64,000 nt of DNA from Granulicella sp. L60 (lineage in GTDB: Bacteria; Acidobacteriota; Terriglobia; Terriglobales; Acidobacteriaceae). The stretch covers positions 1 to 64,000 of the forward strand of contig NZ_LMUR01000004.1 of the NCBI RefSeq assembly GCF_009765825.1. Reading direction: 5' to 3'. A program made the translations under genes and the position numbers. Each line of letters starts with the position of its first letter. Positions within the stretch are counted from its first letter, which is position 1. The notes under the pieces are model-generated. The model ran no database searches. It worked only from the letters and a program-made list of their open reading frames with translations, and was not told where the DNA came from. Below are positions 28,151 to 35,672 of the stretch, in pieces.

Positions 28151-29539
28151 CTACTCTTTCGGGTATTCCGACCACTGAGAAAGCTCTTCGAGCTTTTCGG
28201 CTGTATAGGGCGGGAAGAGATGTTCGATTGCAACATCTGGTGGGGATATCAGGATTGACTTCGCGTGTGTTAGCGCGTCGAATCCAGCTTTCCCGTAGTA
28301 GTGTCCAATTCCTGAATTGCCGACGCCGCCGAAGGGCATGGTGTCGATATACAGATGGATATTCACTTGATTGATCGCGCCGCCGCCAAAAGAAAGGTTT
28401 GTCAGGAATCGGTCCTTCGTCGATTGATCGTCACTGAAGAGAAATGCCGCCAGAGGTTTAGGGCGTTTCTTCACTTCGCGAATGGCCTCATCAAAATCGC
28501 TATAGCTCAAAACGGGAAGGATAGGACCGAATATCTCTTCCTTCATGATTTCGTCATCCCAGGTTACGGGAAAGAGAATAGTTGGTTCCACGTAGCGCGC
28601 TTCGGGATCGGTCGCCCCTCCCGACAATACTTTTGATTGCTTGATAAGAAACATGAGTCTTTGCGCCGCTTTTTTGCTTATGATGCGCGAATAGTCCGGG
28701 TTGCTTTTGGGGTCATTGCCGTAGAGTTCGACAATAGCTTTCTTCGCTTCAGTGAGAAAATCCTGAAGAACTGACTCATGGACATAAGCGTATCCCGGTG
28801 ATGTGCACCATTGCCCACCCCAAGCCATCGCTCCCCACACAACCTTCTTTGCTGCGTCCTTCAGATTAGCCGTTGTCTCGATGAAGGCTGGATTCTGACC
28901 GCCCAGCTCCAAAATCACGGGCGTGAGATTCTCGGCGGCAGCTCGCATAATCACTTTCCCCACGGGGACGCTGCCTGTAAAGAAAATAAAATCATAAGGA
29001 AGTTTGAGAAGTTCAGTAATCTCGTCTCGGGAACCGCTCACAACGGTTACTGCTTCTGGCTCAAAGTACTTGGGAACAAGATCCGCCAGCAAAGCGCTGG
29101 TCGCCACGTTTGCCTCGGCGACTTTGAGGATGCACGTATTTCCCGCAGATAATGCTCCTATGGCGGGATCAAAGAGAAGGATAAGCGGACCATTCGACGG
29201 TCCCATGATGAGCGAGACGCCATAAGGCTCTCTCAACACCACAGCTGTATGTCCCGACGCCGCGAGAGCTGTGGGAACCACCACAGGCTCCGGTTTCATC
29301 CATGACTTCAAGTGGGCTTTGGTGGATTTAATGACATTGAAAGGCGCAGCAACTTCAAAGACATATTCTGATATTGCTGTTTTGAAATCCGTACATACGG
29401 CTTGGCGAAACGCGTCTACGTTCTCGCCTAACATCTTTTCAAGACGATCTAATTGCTCGATTCGCCATTCATAGGATTTGGTGACGTTCGTATCGAAATA
29501 AGCCTTCTGTTTATCGAAAATAGCCTGAAACTTGTTCAT
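28151..29539 (-). CDS. Aldehyde dehydrogenase (class 3-like)
   Basis: 462 residues, length typical of class 3/AlkH/coniferyl aldehyde dehydrogenases. The oxyanion Asn is in GPSNGP (Asn116), the general base is Glu211 in LELGGQNP, and the catalytic Cys is Cys245 in GGQWCTSP. The C-terminus has NSGIGHYYGKAGFDALTHAK, typical of class 3. The motif IMGPSNGP replaces the usual PWNYP, and the nucleotide-site segment reads LKVAEAN instead of LKPSE, so cofactor or substrate binding may differ. It oxidises aldehydes to acids with NAD(P). GGAAGG precedes the ATG. It lies upstream of the dead efflux operon on the same strand. Confidence 0.9.
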   Translation of the reverse strand: MNKFQAIFDKQKAYFDTNVTKSYEWRIEQLDRLEKMLGENVDAFRQAVCTDFKTAISEYVFEVAAPFNVIKSTKAHLKSWMKPEPVVVPTALAASGHTAVVLREPYGVSLIMGPSNGPLILLFDPAIGALSAGNTCILKVAEANVATSALLADLVPKYFEPEAVTVVSGSRDEITELLKLPYDFIFFTGSVPVGKVIMRAAAENLTPVILELGGQNPAFIETTANLKDAAKKVVWGAMAWGGQWCTSPGYAYVHESVLQDFLTEAKKAIVELYGNDPKSNPDYSRIISKKAAQRLMFLIKQSKVLSGGATDPEARYVEPTILFPVTWDDEIMKEEIFGPILPVLSYSDFDEAIREVKKRPKPLAAFLFSDDQSTKDRFLTNLSFGGGAINQVNIHLYIDTMPFGGVGNSGIGHYYGKAGFDALTHAKSILISPPDVAIEHLFPPYTAEKLEELSQWSEYPKE

Positions 29540-30295
29540 ATGCCTTCCCGCAAATCGCTGTCTGTGTCAGTTCTGGATGAAAGTCTGCAACGCAATATTT
29601 CCTTGCGGAGGTAAACACGCGAAGGCAATCTTTGCAGAAATAAACTTCAGTTAGAGAAATTCTATGAGACTACCTTCGTGAAGATCTTTCATATTTCACC
29701 GACATTTTTCCTTATCGCACGGCAGAGTGTGTACAAGACAGGGCGATGGCGTGACGTGCGTGCTTCAGATGTTGGAGCAACATGGCTTTGAAGCGCAGTT
29801 ATATGGGCTGGCTTCGGATGCGACACAAATGTTTTTATAAGCTATTGCGGATTGAACTCTGAATCTCGTATCCAATCGTGCATTTTGAATGATTAACAGT
29901 GCGTTTCTGGAAGATATCGACGTGCGCTCACCCTAAAGTGATAGGGCAGGCAACAATCGGTATCTTGTTGCGGCCAATGACGCGCGAAGTCACGTTGAAA
30001 AACAACGCGAACTGAACCCTCTCTAAAGTCATTCGGCAGCAAGCGGGCTCATATCGGTTCCCCGCGGTATAGGTCGACGGGGGAATGGACCATTAAGACT
30101 TTGGCGAATTTTGCCATCACCTCCCACAGAGGGCGCTAGGTGGAATGAATCGAAACGTGTGAAGGGCATTATTAGCGACGACGGATGTATACGCCCGAGC
30201 GCGACGATGACGAGTTTTCACCCGCTGGTTTGTCCCCCCTCCCGGAATATTGAGCAAACCATGTCTACACGAGTTACGGATTTTGGAGGTCCTAT
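29540..30295. other. Long gap before the porin gene
   Basis: 756 bases with no supportable gene. It contains GTGCATTTT at 29878 and GTGCGTTTC at 29899, 21 bases apart, which may be an activator site, but the GAAAGA block of boxes A-C is absent. GGAGG stands 7 bases before the porin ATG. Confidence 0.4.
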
Positions 30296-32077
30296 ATGAA
30301 TTCGATCTCAACGTTTTTCACCGCTGCTGTTCTATTCTCGGGCACCACCGTCTTCGTTCAAGCACAATCCAATACGACAGCCCCGCAGCAACCTTCATCG
30401 GTCCATCGCAAACTGCCAAAAAGGAGCGCCACTCCCTCCATTGAAGCCCAGATCCAGCAGATGCGCGAAGATCTGCAGAGCCAGATTGACGAACTTAAAG
30501 CTAAGCTTGCTGCGAAGGACGAGCAGATCGAGGCGCTGAAGACACAGACCCTGAATACTCAGCAAACGACTGCAACAGCGTCCACCAGAATTCACGACAT
30601 TGACAGCACGCTTCGGCAGAATATAACTGTAGTCGATGGCCTTCAGACTTCAGTAACTGATCTTCGCGAGAGGGATGTCGCTGTAAGCAACAGCGTCCAG
30701 CAGGTTCGAGATAATCAGAAGGCTCTGCAAAAGAGCATCGATGAACCAGTCGCGTTGCGGTACAAGGGCATGACGATCACTCCCGGGGGATTTCTGGCCG
30801 GTGAAAGCATATGGCGCCAAAGAGCAATGAATGACGACATCTATACCGCTTTCAGCACAACGCCTTACATGAATTCTGGAGAAGCGCACACCAGTGAATG
30901 GGTGCCCAGCGCTCGAGCAACACGTCTTTCCACTCTCTTCAGCGGCAAGGCTCCGTTCGGAACAGTGAGTGGATTCTTCGAGGGAGACTTCTTATCCGCC
31001 GGCATTACCTCGAACAACCTACAGAGCAATAGCTATACCCTTCGGGTACGGCAGGCATGGGGACAGGCGACATTTGGACATATTAAGTTCACCGGCGGCC
31101 AGATGTGGACCCTCCTCACCGAAGACAAGAAAACAACCGATCCTGGATCGGAATGGGCTCCCCTCATCTTCGACCAGAATCTTCATGTGGGTGATACCTA
31201 TCTCAGGCAGGCAGGTTTCCGCTTGCAGAATTCATTCACACCAAAGCTTACTCTTGCCATGGCCTTGGAAAACTCGCAGTATCAATTCAGCGCCTCGAAC
31301 GCGTCATCTAATTTCTTCTTTGGAAATCCAGGAGCACTGGGCGGTCTCAATAATTCCAGCGCAAACTATACGAACCAGGTAGCGCCTGATGTCTTGGTTA
31401 AAGCCAGCTATGAACCGGGATTTGGTCATTACGAAATCGGCGGCGTAGTGCGCTTCTTTCGGGATCGCTATTATCCAGGCGCTACAACAGCGGTTGGGGC
31501 GCAGAACGATACTCGAGTTGGCGGAGGCTTCGTTGCCAATGCCCGTTTCCCGGTTGCTCCCAGGGTTGAGATGGGCCTGCACGTAGTTGCCGGTGATGGT
31601 ACTGGGCGTTATGGCGTCTCTCTCCTTCCTGATATCACCGTTCGTCCCAATGGCACACTTTCGCCGCTGCGCAATGCACAGGGTCTATTTTCTCTTGAGT
31701 ATCACCCGACGAAGAAGCTCGACATCTTCGGATATGCAGGCTCGGAATATGTCCAGCGCACCTTCTATATCAGCAACAGCGGAACACTTGTGGGCTATGC
31801 TCCTCCAAACGCAAACAATACGGGCTGCAACGTCGAGGCTGTACCGACAGCAGGTACCGGTTTCGCTCCAGGTGCCAGTCCCTGCCTCGGGGCTACCAGA
31901 GATATCTCCCAATTCTCGGGTGGCTGGGTATACAGCATCTATAACGGCCCTGCAGGCAAACTTCAATATGGCGCGGCCTATAGCTATCTCAATCGCGACG
32001 GATGGTCCGGGGTTGGCGGCGCTCCTAAAGCGATCAATAACTTCGTCTATACCAGTTTCCGTTATTACATTCCTTAG
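30296..32077 (+). CDS. Outer-membrane porin with N-terminal coiled coil (DcaP-like)
   Basis: 593 residues. A signal peptide (residues 1-23, cleaved near VQAQS) is followed by a basic stretch and a coiled coil (about 50-135, with QMREDLQSQIDELKAKLAAK as core) that could form a periplasmic trimer stalk. The rest is a beta-barrel rich in alternating aromatic and small residues (GKAPFGTVSGFFEGDF, WGQATFGHIKFTGGQMWTLL), ending in aromatic-rich FVYTSFRYYIP as expected for barrel assembly. It probably admits small organic acids or sugars. GGAGG precedes the ATG. Intact and monocistronic; it lies just left of the plasmid-gene scar. Confidence 0.82.
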   Translation: MNSISTFFTAAVLFSGTTVFVQAQSNTTAPQQPSSVHRKLPKRSATPSIEAQIQQMREDLQSQIDELKAKLAAKDEQIEALKTQTLNTQQTTATASTRIHDIDSTLRQNITVVDGLQTSVTDLRERDVAVSNSVQQVRDNQKALQKSIDEPVALRYKGMTITPGGFLAGESIWRQRAMNDDIYTAFSTTPYMNSGEAHTSEWVPSARATRLSTLFSGKAPFGTVSGFFEGDFLSAGITSNNLQSNSYTLRVRQAWGQATFGHIKFTGGQMWTLLTEDKKTTDPGSEWAPLIFDQNLHVGDTYLRQAGFRLQNSFTPKLTLAMALENSQYQFSASNASSNFFFGNPGALGGLNNSSANYTNQVAPDVLVKASYEPGFGHYEIGGVVRFFRDRYYPGATTAVGAQNDTRVGGGFVANARFPVAPRVEMGLHVVAGDGTGRYGVSLLPDITVRPNGTLSPLRNAQGLFSLEYHPTKKLDIFGYAGSEYVQRTFYISNSGTLVGYAPPNANNTGCNVEAVPTAGTGFAPGASPCLGATRDISQFSGGWVYSIYNGPAGKLQYGAAYSYLNRDGWSGVGGAPKAINNFVYTSFRYYIP

Positions 32078-32312
32078 GATATAAGACAGTATGCTAGACG
32101 AATATTAGTGGTGCGAAATTCGGAGACGGTGGCGTCTGTTATCGAGGAAGCTCTCGATAACAGCGCCTTTGAGCTGAGATTTCAGATCGGGCCTGCGGCG
32201 TTGTTGGCTCGGCAACGGAGCTGAGACCGGTATTGTCGGGAAACAAGCGGGAAATGGATGCAGGCAGAAACCGAAGGGTGTTCTCCCTGCGCGGTTTTGA
32301 GCAACGAAAAAT

Positions 32313-32338
32313 GAGAGGCGGCATGTTTGCCGCCTCTC
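32313..32338 (-). terminator. Rho-independent terminator of the ParB-like remnant
   Basis: GAGAGGCGGC and GCCGCCTCTC form perfect 10-bp arms around a 6-base loop. Read on the minus strand, the hairpin is followed by ATTTTTCG. It lies 14 bases past the old parB stop at 32352. Confidence 0.8.
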
Positions 32339-32351
32339 GCAGAGATGGAAT

Positions 32352-33628
32352 TTAAGCAGCTTTCTTTGCGTTCCCGGTTACAGGTTTCACTTCCTTCTTT
32401 GCCTTCGTCCTGGCCGCCAACTCCTGCTTCACCTTGAGCGCAATCGCGATGCTGCCACCTTATAGACGGTGGCAGCATCGCGGAGCACCTGTGCGACGTT
32501 CTCCCGCGAGGCCGCATGGACAAGAGTTAATTCGACCAATATCCCACCTAAGGCGCTCTACTCGGTACGGCGAAGATAGGCGGCGAACAGCTTCCCGATG
32601 GAATCGCTGTCTTTGCCTTCTTGATACCACGCTTCCTGGCCACCACCGCGAGACGGTTTTTCGTCCAACAAAGAAGCCATCCGCTCGACCACGAAGAGCG
32701 GGTCGCGTTTCATCAGCCGAACCGGAACGGCTGCGCTGCTGATGGCCGCAAGGATGCGGATGCCGGTCGTATTGGCAGTCGCGGCTTCCTTACGTTGCTT
32801 TTCCTGTTGGGCCTTCCATTTGGTATCCTCCACGATTCGCTGCGGACGTTGCCTGGGATGATGCACCGGGCAGGTGGACTCGGTGCACACTTTGCGCAGT
32901 TCCCCTTTGTCGATGCCTTCCGACACGATGGCTTCGTTCGTGAATTTGCAGGTCTCGAGCTCCGGTCGCGTGGATTCTTCTTTGCTTGAGGGCTTCTCGG
33001 ACCGGATTTCGGTGTGCCTGTTGCGTGGCAAGGTGGCGCTGCCTTCCTTCTGTTGTCCATAGGCCGTGCTGATCTGGACGAGCCTGGGTTTGGCCGCGAT
33101 GGTTTTGGCGACATGCGCATCCACCTTGGACTGATAGCAGGTCGGCGCAGTACAGGCGTCGGTCTTGCCAAGGTCGGAAAACAGGAGCTTGTTATGCCCT
33201 GTTCGCATGGGGCACTCCACGCAGCTTCCTACTGCTGGCATAAGCTGCGCGTCCCGCTTATCGAAGGATGCGAGTTTGAGGATGAGCAGGATGTTCGACT
33301 CAATCCAGAACTGCAGACTACGGACGGGGAGAAGGATGCGTTTCGGCTTCTGCCCTCCCGCGCTCCAATCCTCTTTGAAGCAGGCGGCAAGCGCCTGTTC
33401 CTGCTGGTCGGGCTGAAGCTTCGCCAGCAGGAGCGCATGGCCAACGCCGATCTCCTCGCAGTAGAAGGGGTCGACAACGACGGGCGCAAGCTCGGTCAGT
33501 TTCAAACGAGCCGCGATGTAGGCAGGATTCTTGCCGGTACGCGCTGCGATCCGCTCGATGCTGTACTTCGGCTCCTCCAGATTCAGAAGCGCTCGAAAGC
33601 CCTGCGCCTCCTCCATGGGGTGAACGTC
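32352..33628 (-). pseudogene. ParB-like plasmid protein lacking its N-terminal half, fused to a pilin gene
   Basis: From DVHPMEEAQGFRALL onward this is a ParB/RepB-type protein: helix-turn-helix segment YSIERIAARTGKNPAYIAARLKL, then GVGHALLLAKLQPDQQEQAL, a cysteine-rich part (SCVECPMRTGHN, CTAPTCYQSK) and a C-terminus ending KKEVKPVTGNAKKAA. The roughly 110-residue N-terminal nuclease/CTP-binding domain that should precede DVHP is missing; the frame instead runs in from a VirB2 gene. Further damage: a TAG at 32558-32560 after YLRRTE, and a lost base near 32470 inside a long inverted repeat. ParB proteins partition plasmids, so this is a relic of an integrated or lost plasmid. Confidence 0.82.
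32445..32482. repeat. Perfect 15-bp inverted repeat inside the parB remnant
   Basis: CGCGATGCTGCCACC (32445-32459), 8-base loop, GGTGGCAGCATCGCG (32468-32482). The right arm in the plus orientation overlaps the point where the coding frame changes. Perfect arms around a short loop in coding DNA suggest template-switch repair rather than a functional site. Confidence 0.6.
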
Positions 33629-33640
33629 GCCCTCATCAGG

Positions 33641-33972
33641 TCCGATCCAACCGGCTCCCCAACCGAGCACTCCGGCACCGAAAAGCCTTGGGATCGCATC
33701 TTGAAATCTCCCAACATCATGCGGATTCCGGCGAAGATGAGTCCGCCAAAACAGATGACCGCACCCGCGTAAACAGCGAAAGTTTTGAAGGTGCCCATAA
33801 GGGTCTGGGCGCCAGAGAAGTCCATCGTCCCCTGCGCATGGGCAACGCCTGCGAAGGCAAGCGCAAAAAGGGTTGGAGCCAGCGCACGAGCGGCGCGGGC
33901 AATTCGTTGTTTGGTGAAGAATTTTGCCCACCTGTCGGCGAGCCGCGAATCGAGTCTGACTTTGATCTGCAT
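33641..33972 (-). pseudogene. VirB2/TrbC-type conjugative pilin gene, frameshifted and fused to parB
   Basis: From ATG 33972 (GAGG 6 bases upstream) the frame gives MQIKVRLDS, a long signal peptide ending GVAHAQG, and the first pilin helix FKTFAVYAGAVICFGGLIFAGIRMM. One base is missing near 33713; after it the other frame continues with GRFQDAIPRLFGAGVLGWGAGWIG, the second hydrophobic part of the pilin. The coding then passes without a stop into ParB sequence through four residues (PDEG, 33629-33640). VirB2 subunits build the type IV secretion pilus used in conjugation. No other transfer genes are in the window, so this is a leftover fragment. Confidence 0.75.
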
Positions 33973-34330
33973 TGAGCACCTCATTCAACCGTGGAGTCGG
34001 TTGCGATATGCGTCAACGTAGAGTGGTTCGTTTCACGAAGTCCAATAAATAGTAGAGGGTCGATTATTCAGGAAAGGAATAACTGAGGCTGATTCGGCTC
34101 TTTGTCTTGCGGGGAACAGGACGTAATTTGCTGGCAGTGGCTGCTAATTCAGGCAGCCATACCGTGTGCGGCAGCACCTGAATATGATCGTTGTCCATGA
34201 TAGTCTGGTCGCGTAATCGGACGCTGTAGCGGGAGTTGATGGACCTCGGGCTGGTCTGAAATTGCCTAAAGTGGCAGTTGTAAGAAATAAAAATTTCCAC
34301 CAAAGAATTATGCGAATCTCATGCAAAGAA

Positions 34331-34350
34331 AGGACCGGCGTCCCGGCCCT
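34331..34350 (-). terminator. Terminator of the darcynin gene
   Basis: On the minus strand AGGGCCGG-GACG-CCGGTCCT (one G-U pair) is followed by TTCTTTGC, 11 bases past the stop at 34361. The remainder of 33973-34360 shows no supported gene. Confidence 0.6.
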
Positions 34351-34360
34351 CTCTTATCTA

Positions 34361-34765
34361 CTACGTAGCCTGATCGACCGCGGGCGCATTGTCGAGGCTG
34401 GCATACGCAACTTCCATCGCAGGAATGATCTCTACGATCTCAAAATACGTATCCCAGAAAAGCGTATCGCGTAGCTTTTCGACGAGAGCCTGATAAGCAA
34501 CAAGATTCTTCGTCTCCCACACCATGACATCCGAACAACGAGTCGTGAAAAACTCTGCGTCGTAATAACGCAGAGTCACATCGGGCCATCGCTTCAGCAA
34601 TGGCATCACTTCGTCCTTCATAAAAGCAGTGCGCACTGATTCCGGAGCCTGCAGCCAGCGTGGCGTTGTTTTAACAAGCATAAAGAATGTGTATAATGGC
34701 GGGCTCTCCAAGTAAGAAGAGTTGCGTTGCGTCTCTGTCGTACCCAATTTTTCTGCCATAAACAT
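34361..34765 (-). CDS. Darcynin-family protein
   Basis: A small cytoplasmic protein of 134 residues without membrane segments. The pattern YTFFMLVKTTPRWL...RWPDVTLRYYDAEFFTTRCSDVMVWE...LFWDTYFEIVEIIPAME matches the darcynin family, which has a ferredoxin-like dimeric alpha-beta fold similar to monooxygenase/EthD-type proteins. Its biochemical role is unknown. The ATG at 34765 follows GAGGG by 4 bases; ATG 34759 is an alternative. It is divergent from the TetR gene, with a palindromic operator between them, so it is probably the regulator's target. Confidence 0.72.
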   Translation of the reverse strand: MFMAEKLGTTETQRNSSYLESPPLYTFFMLVKTTPRWLQAPESVRTAFMKDEVMPLLKRWPDVTLRYYDAEFFTTRCSDVMVWETKNLVAYQALVEKLRDTLFWDTYFEIVEIIPAMEVAYASLDNAPAVDQAT

Positions 34766-34813
34766 ATGTCCCTCTTCGAGAAATTTGCGCGCGCGCCATG
34801 CAGTGCATTTAGT

Positions 34814-34833
34814 ATGTGAGCAAATGCTCACAT
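34814..34833. promoter_or_regulatory. Palindromic TetR-type operator
   Basis: ATGTGAGCA-AA-TGCTCACAT is a perfect 9+9 palindrome between the darcynin and TetR genes. It overlaps the ATG at 34824 proposed as the TetR start, so repressor binding would block both divergent genes. Confidence 0.7.
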
Positions 34834-35474
34834 CTACAACTCGCATTCATAACGCAAGCAGACCCTCTCGAAGAGTACCGATCCAGCCAAGAAAGACGCC
34901 CGTACAACGCAGGTCTGCCGAGACTGTAGCAGTCATCCTTGAGGCAGCTGCTCACATCCTGGAGCGCGAGGGGTTAGGCCGTTTCAACACGAACGCTGTC
35001 GCCATCAAGGCCGGAGTCAGTATCGGATCGCTCTACCAGTTCTTTCCCGGCAAGGATGCAATTCTGGCCGCGTTGATCGAGCAGTACGAGGCAAGGACGC
35101 TCGCAAAGCTTCGTCATACGTTCCAGGAAATCAATCACCTTTCCCTAGAGCAGGGTTTGAAAAAGCTGGTGCAGGCAATGATCGCCACGCATCGCGACCG
35201 TCCCTCTCTCTATCGTCTCCTTGAGGCTGCGGAAGACAGACTGATCGAAGACGATGGACATCAGGTTGGTGATGGGGAGCTTCGCGAACTGCTCTGCAGG
35301 ATGCTATCGGAACATAACAAGCACCTACGGCTCGGGCGACTCGGAGAAGCCGCAGATGATGTCCTATGGATCGCGCGTGCGCTTATGAACGGCGCCCTCG
35401 CTCGCGGCGACGTTCAATGGAAAAACCTGGAGCGTCGCACGCTGAGGGCGGTCAAGGGATATCTCCTGGGATAA
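34824..35474 (+). CDS. TetR-family regulator
   Basis: 216 residues from ATG 34824. The N-terminal DNA-binding domain is RRSAETVAVILEAAAHILEREG, then TNAVAIKAGVSIGSLYQFF and PGKDAILAAL, followed by an all-helical ligand domain. The frame continues open to 34722, but those codons overlap the darcynin gene. The chosen ATG lies within the palindromic operator, so the mRNA would start very close to the initiation codon (short or no leader); a downstream non-ATG start is possible. It likely represses itself and darcynin. The inducer is unknown. Confidence 0.82.
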   Translation: MLTSTTRIHNASRPSRRVPIQPRKTPVQRRSAETVAVILEAAAHILEREGLGRFNTNAVAIKAGVSIGSLYQFFPGKDAILAALIEQYEARTLAKLRHTFQEINHLSLEQGLKKLVQAMIATHRDRPSLYRLLEAAEDRLIEDDGHQVGDGELRELLCRMLSEHNKHLRLGRLGEAADDVLWIARALMNGALARGDVQWKNLERRTLRAVKGYLLG

Positions 35475-35672
35475 GCGGGAAGGTACAGGACGAGCGATAA
35501 TACCGCCATCTGGAACGCAAGCTGCTGAAAATAAGCGCTCTTTATCCGTAAAGTCATCATCTCGATCTAAAGAAGCCAATAGGTCTACAACTTTTGTGCC
35601 GTTGAGGGATAGGAGCTTATGAGATAGTGTGAAGCTTTTACGATCTTTTAGGCCTGACCAATCGCGGAGCAC

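Noticed and set aside
29878..29907. Fourth copy of the shared box before the porin
   Set aside because: Only GTGCATTTT matches; the AAAGCT and GAAAGA blocks are missing, though GTGCGTTTC 21 bases on may form another type of site.
33014..33772. 252-codon plus-strand frame across the parB remnant
   Set aside because: Antisense to clear ParB and VirB2 coding; no family likeness.
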